Assembly: GCA_964249755.1 (NCBI GenBank)
Contig: CAXUDB010000001.1
Location: 248,001-312,000, forward strand
Length of the DNA: 64,000 bases
Origin: Ilyomonas sp964249755
GTDB taxonomy: Bacteria > Bacteroidota > Bacteroidia > Chitinophagales > Chitinophagaceae
Direction of reading: 5' to 3'
The notes under the pieces were generated by a model. The model was not told the DNA's origin, did not search any database, and was given only the letters and a program-made list of their open reading frames with translations. Shown in pieces: positions 59,978 to 64,000 of the stretch; the first letter of the stretch is position 1, and every line of letters starts with the position of its first letter. Both the position numbers and the translations under genes were made by a program.

Positions 59978-60012
59978 AATAATCCATCTTTTCGAATAAA
60001 ATATCCATTTAA
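59978..60012 (+). promoter_or_regulatory. Candidate AraC-type operator upstream of susC
   Basis: AATAATCCAT, seven bases, AATAAAAT, then ATCCATTT. The hexamer ATCCAT occurs at 59982 and 60003, a 21-base spacing typical of AraC-family direct repeats. It matches 58946-58976 before the GH36 gene. Confidence 0.65.
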
Positions 60013-60056
60013 AAGGCTTGCGGATGTTTGTTATTTTGGAAACAAATCTTTCGCTT

Positions 60057-63000
60057 ATGCCAATGAAATTTTATTTTCTAAAAAAGGTTATGCTTATTAC
60101 ACCAAAGCAAGCCTTGTTCTTCCTCTTCAGTTGTTTCTATATCAGCGCCTTTGCACAATCCGTACAGGTAACCGGCGTTGTGGTAGATGAAAAAAATGTT
60201 CCGGTAGCGGGCGCCAGCATTAAGGTAAAAAACACCAACATCGGTGTAGCGGCTGATAGCTCCGGCAAATTTTCTATTATGGTGCGGGACAAAAATTCTA
60301 TACTAATCATTACAAGTGTAGGGTATAAAACAAAGGAAACAAGCATCCCGCAAAGTGGTGAAATAACAGTGCAGTTATTCAATGACAACAACACATTAAA
60401 CGATGTGGTTGTGGTTGGGTATGGTACACAAAAAAGAACATCAGTTACGGCCGCTGTAGCAAGCCTGAAAGGTGATGAAGTAACCAAAGTGCCAGTTGCC
60501 AACCTAAGCAATGCACTTGGCGGCCGTGTATCGGGTGTTATTTTTAAACAGGATGGTGGTGAACCCGGTAACGACGGTGCGAACATCCTGATACGTGGCT
60601 TCAGCACAACGGGCAATACAGCTCCTTTAATCGTTGTGGATGGTGTACCCAGAAGTTTTCAGCAATTAGACCCAAACAGTGTGGCCAGTTTTACGATACT
60701 TAAAGATGCCGCTGCAGTAGCGCCTTATGGCGTGGCAGGTGCCAACGGTGTGATACTGGTAACTACAAAACACGGAACAAGCGGCAAACCGCAACTCACT
60801 TATAATGGCTACTATGGCTGGCAAAACCCAACGCAGCTACCCAACATGGTAAACTCGTATGAGTATGCAGTGATGCGTAATGCAGCAGCAGCAAACGAAA
60901 ACGCGGGTGCTGTATATGGCGATTATGCTTTGCAAAAATTTAAGGATGGTTCCAACCCGGATTTATATCCTGTTAATGATCCCCTGCATACGATTATCAA
61001 TAAAAATGCCCCGATGATGTCGCACAACCTGGCGGTTTCCGGAGGCAGCGATAAAATAAAATATTTTGGTGCGTTTGGATACTTATCGCAGGATGGATTG
61101 TGGGGCCCCACCAATTACAAACGCTTTAATCTAACTTCCAATGTTGATATCCAGGTAACCAATTCAACCAAGTTCAGTATTGGGCTCAATGGAAGAGCAG
61201 AAGACAGAAATTACCCTGGTGTTTCGGCAAGCAACATCTTTTACCAATTGTATCGCACACCACCTGTTGCACCTATATTATTTAGTAATGGTCAGGGAGG
61301 GTCTTATATTGGTCGCACAGCTTATGGTAACGTGTACAACAGTGGTTATGCACACGATACAAGACAGATTGTTTTAACACAATTGAGTCTTGAACAAAGG
61401 CTGCCCATTAAAGGGTTGAGTGCAAAAGCGGTATTCAGTTATGATTTAAATGATCCCGATGGGCAAACAAAAAAAGTCTGGCTGACACCGATTCCTTATT
61501 ACGCCGTTACCGACACCACAACCAATCCATATACAATTGGTCAAATCGGATCTGACGGACCGCAGAAACCTTCCTATGAAATATATAACAGCCAGGTGCA
61601 GGCGTTCACTTTGCAAGGGTATTTAAATTACAACAACACATTTGGCAAAAGCAATATAGGCGGGCTTTTGGTGTTGGAATCACGGGATATAAAATATTCA
61701 AACTTTGGCGCCAAGCGCGTGAATTATAATGTGAACATACCGGAACTTAACAACGGTAGTTCCAGCGCCAACGATATCTCAAACTACGGTTCATCAAGCG
61801 AATACAAACAGCGCGGTATGATCTTCAGAGTGACTTATGCTTACGATGGCAAATACCTGTTTGAAGCATCTGGTCGTTATGATGGAAACTATGTATTTGC
61901 GCCCGGCAAACGTTACCAGTTGTTCCCTGCTGTGTCAGCCGGCTGGCGCATTTCGCAGGAAAACTTTATGAGACATATCTCATGGATTGATAACCTGAAA
62001 ATCCGTGGTTCCTATGGCGAAAGTGGAGCGTTACCTTATATTGACGGAGCGCTGGCACCGTTTCAATATTTGAGCGCGTATGCTTTGCTGGGTAATAGTG
62101 GCATCTTCAACGGAACCAGCACGCAAGGTCTGCGCGAAACATCTCCTGCTAACACAAATATAACCTGGGAAAAAGCTAAGAAAGCAAACGTTGGCGTTGA
62201 GTTTTCCATCCTGAAAGGATTGTTCAGTATTGAAGCCGATTACTTTACAGAAAAGAGAAATGATATCCTCATTGCCAATCAAAACTCGGTACCTGCCGAG
62301 TATGGCATCGGCTTACCACAAACCAACTCGGCAGCCGTAACCAACCACGGTATTGATATGACGGTTGGCTCTAACTTCAATATCACGAAGGACCTTCGCA
62401 TTGGCATAACCGGAAACCTGACCTATGCAAAAAATAAATACGTGCAGATATATGAGTTGGCAGCCACCTACGACAATCCAAACCGCAGAATAACAGGTCG
62501 CCCAATCAATACTTATTTTGGCTATCATGCTTTGGGCTTGTTTCAAGTAAGTGATGATAAAAATGGTGATGGTGTGATTGATAATACTGAATACCCGGTT
62601 GCACAATTCGGCACGCTTCATCCCGGCGACATTAAGTATGCCGACTTAAGCGGACCTGATGGCAAACCCGACGGAATTATTGATGCTAATGACCAAACAG
62701 CGATTGGCAATACGCCAACGCCACAGTTAATTTTTGGCTTCGCACCAAGTATTTCTTACAAAGGAATTGATGTGAATGTTCTGTTTCAGGGTGCCGGGGC
62801 AGGCAGTTTTTACTTAGACCAACAGGCAGCTTGGCCGTTCTATAACAGCGGCTCTGCATTAGCAGCTTCGCTAGATTACTGGACACCTACAAATACAAAT
62901 GCTAAGTATCCACTTGTGTTATCAGTGCCAAGCCAAAACACACAACAGGTTTCAGACTGGTGGTTGAGAAAAAGCAATTACCTGCGTTTGAAGACGGTAG

Positions 63001-63194
63001 AAATTGGCTATGCGCTGCCAGCCACAATTGTATCTAAAATCGGATTGCAACTGGTGCGCGTTTATGCCTCTGGTCAAAACCTTGTAACCTGGACGAAAGA
63101 GATGAAAGATTTCGACCCGGAAGCCAGCCAGCAGCAGGGGCAGTTTTATCCGCAACAGAAGGTGGTTACAGTAGGTCTGAATGTTACTTTTTAA
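60057..63194 (+). CDS. SusC/RagA-type TonB-dependent outer-membrane transporter
   Basis: 1045 residues from the ATG at 60057; the upstream start at 60018 falls in the probable promoter. Signal peptide 'ITPKQALFFLFSCFYISAFAQ'. A carboxypeptidase-regulatory-like domain ('VTGVVVDEKNVPVAGASIKVKNTNIGVAADSSGKFSI') precedes the TonB box/plug region ('DVVVVGYGTQKRTSVTAAVASL..', 'ILIRGFSTTGNTAPLIVVDGVPR', 'SFTILKDAAAVAPYGVAGANGVILVTTK'). The remaining 800 residues form the barrel, ending 'FYPQQKVVTVGLNVTF'. It imports oligosaccharides with the SusD-like lipoprotein encoded next. Confidence 0.95.
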   Translation: MPMKFYFLKKVMLITPKQALFFLFSCFYISAFAQSVQVTGVVVDEKNVPVAGASIKVKNTNIGVAADSSGKFSIMVRDKNSILIITSVGYKTKETSIPQSGEITVQLFNDNNTLNDVVVVGYGTQKRTSVTAAVASLKGDEVTKVPVANLSNALGGRVSGVIFKQDGGEPGNDGANILIRGFSTTGNTAPLIVVDGVPRSFQQLDPNSVASFTILKDAAAVAPYGVAGANGVILVTTKHGTSGKPQLTYNGYYGWQNPTQLPNMVNSYEYAVMRNAAAANENAGAVYGDYALQKFKDGSNPDLYPVNDPLHTIINKNAPMMSHNLAVSGGSDKIKYFGAFGYLSQDGLWGPTNYKRFNLTSNVDIQVTNSTKFSIGLNGRAEDRNYPGVSASNIFYQLYRTPPVAPILFSNGQGGSYIGRTAYGNVYNSGYAHDTRQIVLTQLSLEQRLPIKGLSAKAVFSYDLNDPDGQTKKVWLTPIPYYAVTDTTTNPYTIGQIGSDGPQKPSYEIYNSQVQAFTLQGYLNYNNTFGKSNIGGLLVLESRDIKYSNFGAKRVNYNVNIPELNNGSSSANDISNYGSSSEYKQRGMIFRVTYAYDGKYLFEASGRYDGNYVFAPGKRYQLFPAVSAGWRISQENFMRHISWIDNLKIRGSYGESGALPYIDGALAPFQYLSAYALLGNSGIFNGTSTQGLRETSPANTNITWEKAKKANVGVEFSILKGLFSIEADYFTEKRNDILIANQNSVPAEYGIGLPQTNSAAVTNHGIDMTVGSNFNITKDLRIGITGNLTYAKNKYVQIYELAATYDNPNRRITGRPINTYFGYHALGLFQVSDDKNGDGVIDNTEYPVAQFGTLHPGDIKYADLSGPDGKPDGIIDANDQTAIGNTPTPQLIFGFAPSISYKGIDVNVLFQGAGAGSFYLDQQAAWPFYNSGSALAASLDYWTPTNTNAKYPLVLSVPSQNTQQVSDWWLRKSNYLRLKTVEIGYALPATIVSKIGLQLVRVYASGQNLVTWTKEMKDFDPEASQQQGQFYPQQKVVTVGLNVTF

Positions 63195-63204
63195 AACCAA
63201 ATGA

Positions 63205-64000
63205 ATGTTTGTCATGTTTCGAAAAATTGTAAAACAACGCGTATATTTTATTGCGATAGCCATCATCAGCATCGCGCAATCGTGCAGTGATAAAGAATTG
63301 GATGTTCAGCCAAGAGATCGTTTAACCGATGCGAATGTGTGGACAGATCCCGGTGCTGCCGACCTTTTTCTGAATGATATTTATACGGCTCTGCCGGATG
63401 GTAACAACTGGTATGATCCCATCGAAAACTGGTCAGATAATTCGATCTGCGGATTTGCATGGCCAACATCACGAGGCTTAATCCAGCAAAGTCTTCAATC
63501 ACCATCGAACGCAAATATTTCGGGTGATATCGGCGGACCTTATGACTGGACGACACTGTATACAGATGTTAGAAAATGCAACGTTTTTATAAAGAATGTT
63601 ACCGCCTCATCAGCACTGGCCGATGATTATAAAAAAGAAAAGATAGCAGAAGCTAGGGTTTTGAGAGCTTACTTCTACCAGAACTTATTTATGTTGTTTG
63701 GCGGCGTACCCATCATTACAGAAGTGCTGAATATAGATGTGCAGGGCGACAGTGTTTTCAAACCCAGAAGTACGTATGATGAAACGCTCCAGTTCATCAC
63801 ATCGGAATGCAGTGCGGCTTACAGTGATTTACCCGATATGCCTTCTTCTGGGAAAGTAGGCAAAGGCGCTGCTATGGTTATAAAAGGATGGTGCGAACTG
63901 TATGCAGGTAAATATGCCGATGCGGCTGCCAGCAACAAAAAAATAATGGACGAATTACCTTATGAGCTGGATGGTAATTATGCAACTTTCTTTTTAACCA
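63205..64000 (+). CDS. SusD/RagB-type glycan-binding lipoprotein (3' end outside window)
   Basis: The frame from the ATG at 63205 (or 63214) is open to the window edge, about 265 codons of an expected 500-600. Lipobox in 'IAIAIISIAQSC'. 'LDVQPRDRLTDANVWTDPGAADLFLNDIYTALPD' and 'EARVLRAYFYQNLFMLFGGVPIITEVL' are typical SusD N-terminal helices. It covers the SusC barrel and binds the glycan at the surface. It lies 10 bp after susC. Confidence 0.93.
   Translation, partial: MFVMFRKIVKQRVYFIAIAIISIAQSCSDKELDVQPRDRLTDANVWTDPGAADLFLNDIYTALPDGNNWYDPIENWSDNSICGFAWPTSRGLIQQSLQSPSNANISGDIGGPYDWTTLYTDVRKCNVFIKNVTASSALADDYKKEKIAEARVLRAYFYQNLFMLFGGVPIITEVLNIDVQGDSVFKPRSTYDETLQFITSECSAAYSDLPDMPSSGKVGKGAAMVIKGWCELYAGKYADAAASNKKIMDELPYELDGNYATFFLT

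Overview
The window looks like chromosomal DNA of a Bacteroidota, most likely a Chitinophagaceae-type soil or water bacterium. Evidence for this: several proteins with type IX secretion (T9SS) C-terminal sorting domains, a SusC/SusD pair, promoters of the Bacteroidota form (TTTG, about 20 bp, TAnnTTTG), and families typical of the phylum (DUF5777, DUF5107-TPR, PafA phosphatase, sigma factor/beta-barrel pairs). No rRNA, CRISPR array or replication origin was seen. One tRNA gene is present (tRNA-Glu, 34927-35001).

Layout. 1-3580: two tandem delta-60-repeat T9SS proteins, the first cut by the window edge. 3681-4340: a frameshifted RAYT transposase bracketed by two inverted REP hairpins. 4453-8523: PafA-like phosphatase, dihydropteroate synthase, secreted cupredoxin. 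8639-12936: an apparent operon of ECF sigma factor, membrane/beta-barrel partner, OB-fold protein, cytochrome c-like lipoprotein, YceI and a DUF5777 barrel. 12945-17673: thioesterase, alpha/beta hydrolase, ndk, and a LacI regulator divergent from an MFS exporter with a perfect 26-bp palindromic operator between them. 17956-25321: a GH63-type glycosidase, an ATP-grasp-like unknown, and a compact run of overlapping genes (hydrolase, DoxX-like, DUF2071, degenerate methyltransferase, membrane protein). 25411-31183: T9SS propeller, esterase and serine-type sulfatase operon, then a spore-photoproduct-lyase-like radical SAM enzyme. 31297-34839: obgE, a small conserved protein, a beta-CASP nuclease.

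35.0-47.6 kb is the most unusual part. Immediately after tRNA-Glu comes decayed DNA (a frame-broken relic and a LuxR-type helix-turn-helix fragment), then a six-gene operon on the minus strand (45539 down to 36219) preceded by a stand-alone LytTR regulator. The operon encodes an Ala/Gly-rich membrane-like protein with internal repeats, a zinc-ribbon protein, a protein with DEGI repeats and a Met-rich hydrophobic tail, a coiled-coil protein, a 1366-residue subtilisin/PG-binding/M15 peptidase and a 786-residue hydrolase/M23/lysozyme-like protein. None has a visible signal peptide. The segment is bracketed by a degenerate collinear direct repeat (34996-35111 and 47508-47620). I regard this as the best candidate for an undescribed system; its function (cell-wall attack, lysis or assembly of a particle) is inference.

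47957-64000 is a polysaccharide utilisation locus for galactose-containing glycans. GH36 alpha-galactosidase, DUF5107-TPR protein, GalM, GH2 glycosidase and a sugar/H+ symporter form one minus-strand operon, divergent from an AraC regulator, which is followed by SusC and SusD (cut by the window end). A shared bipartite motif lies upstream of both the GH36 gene and susC and is a plausible AraC operator.
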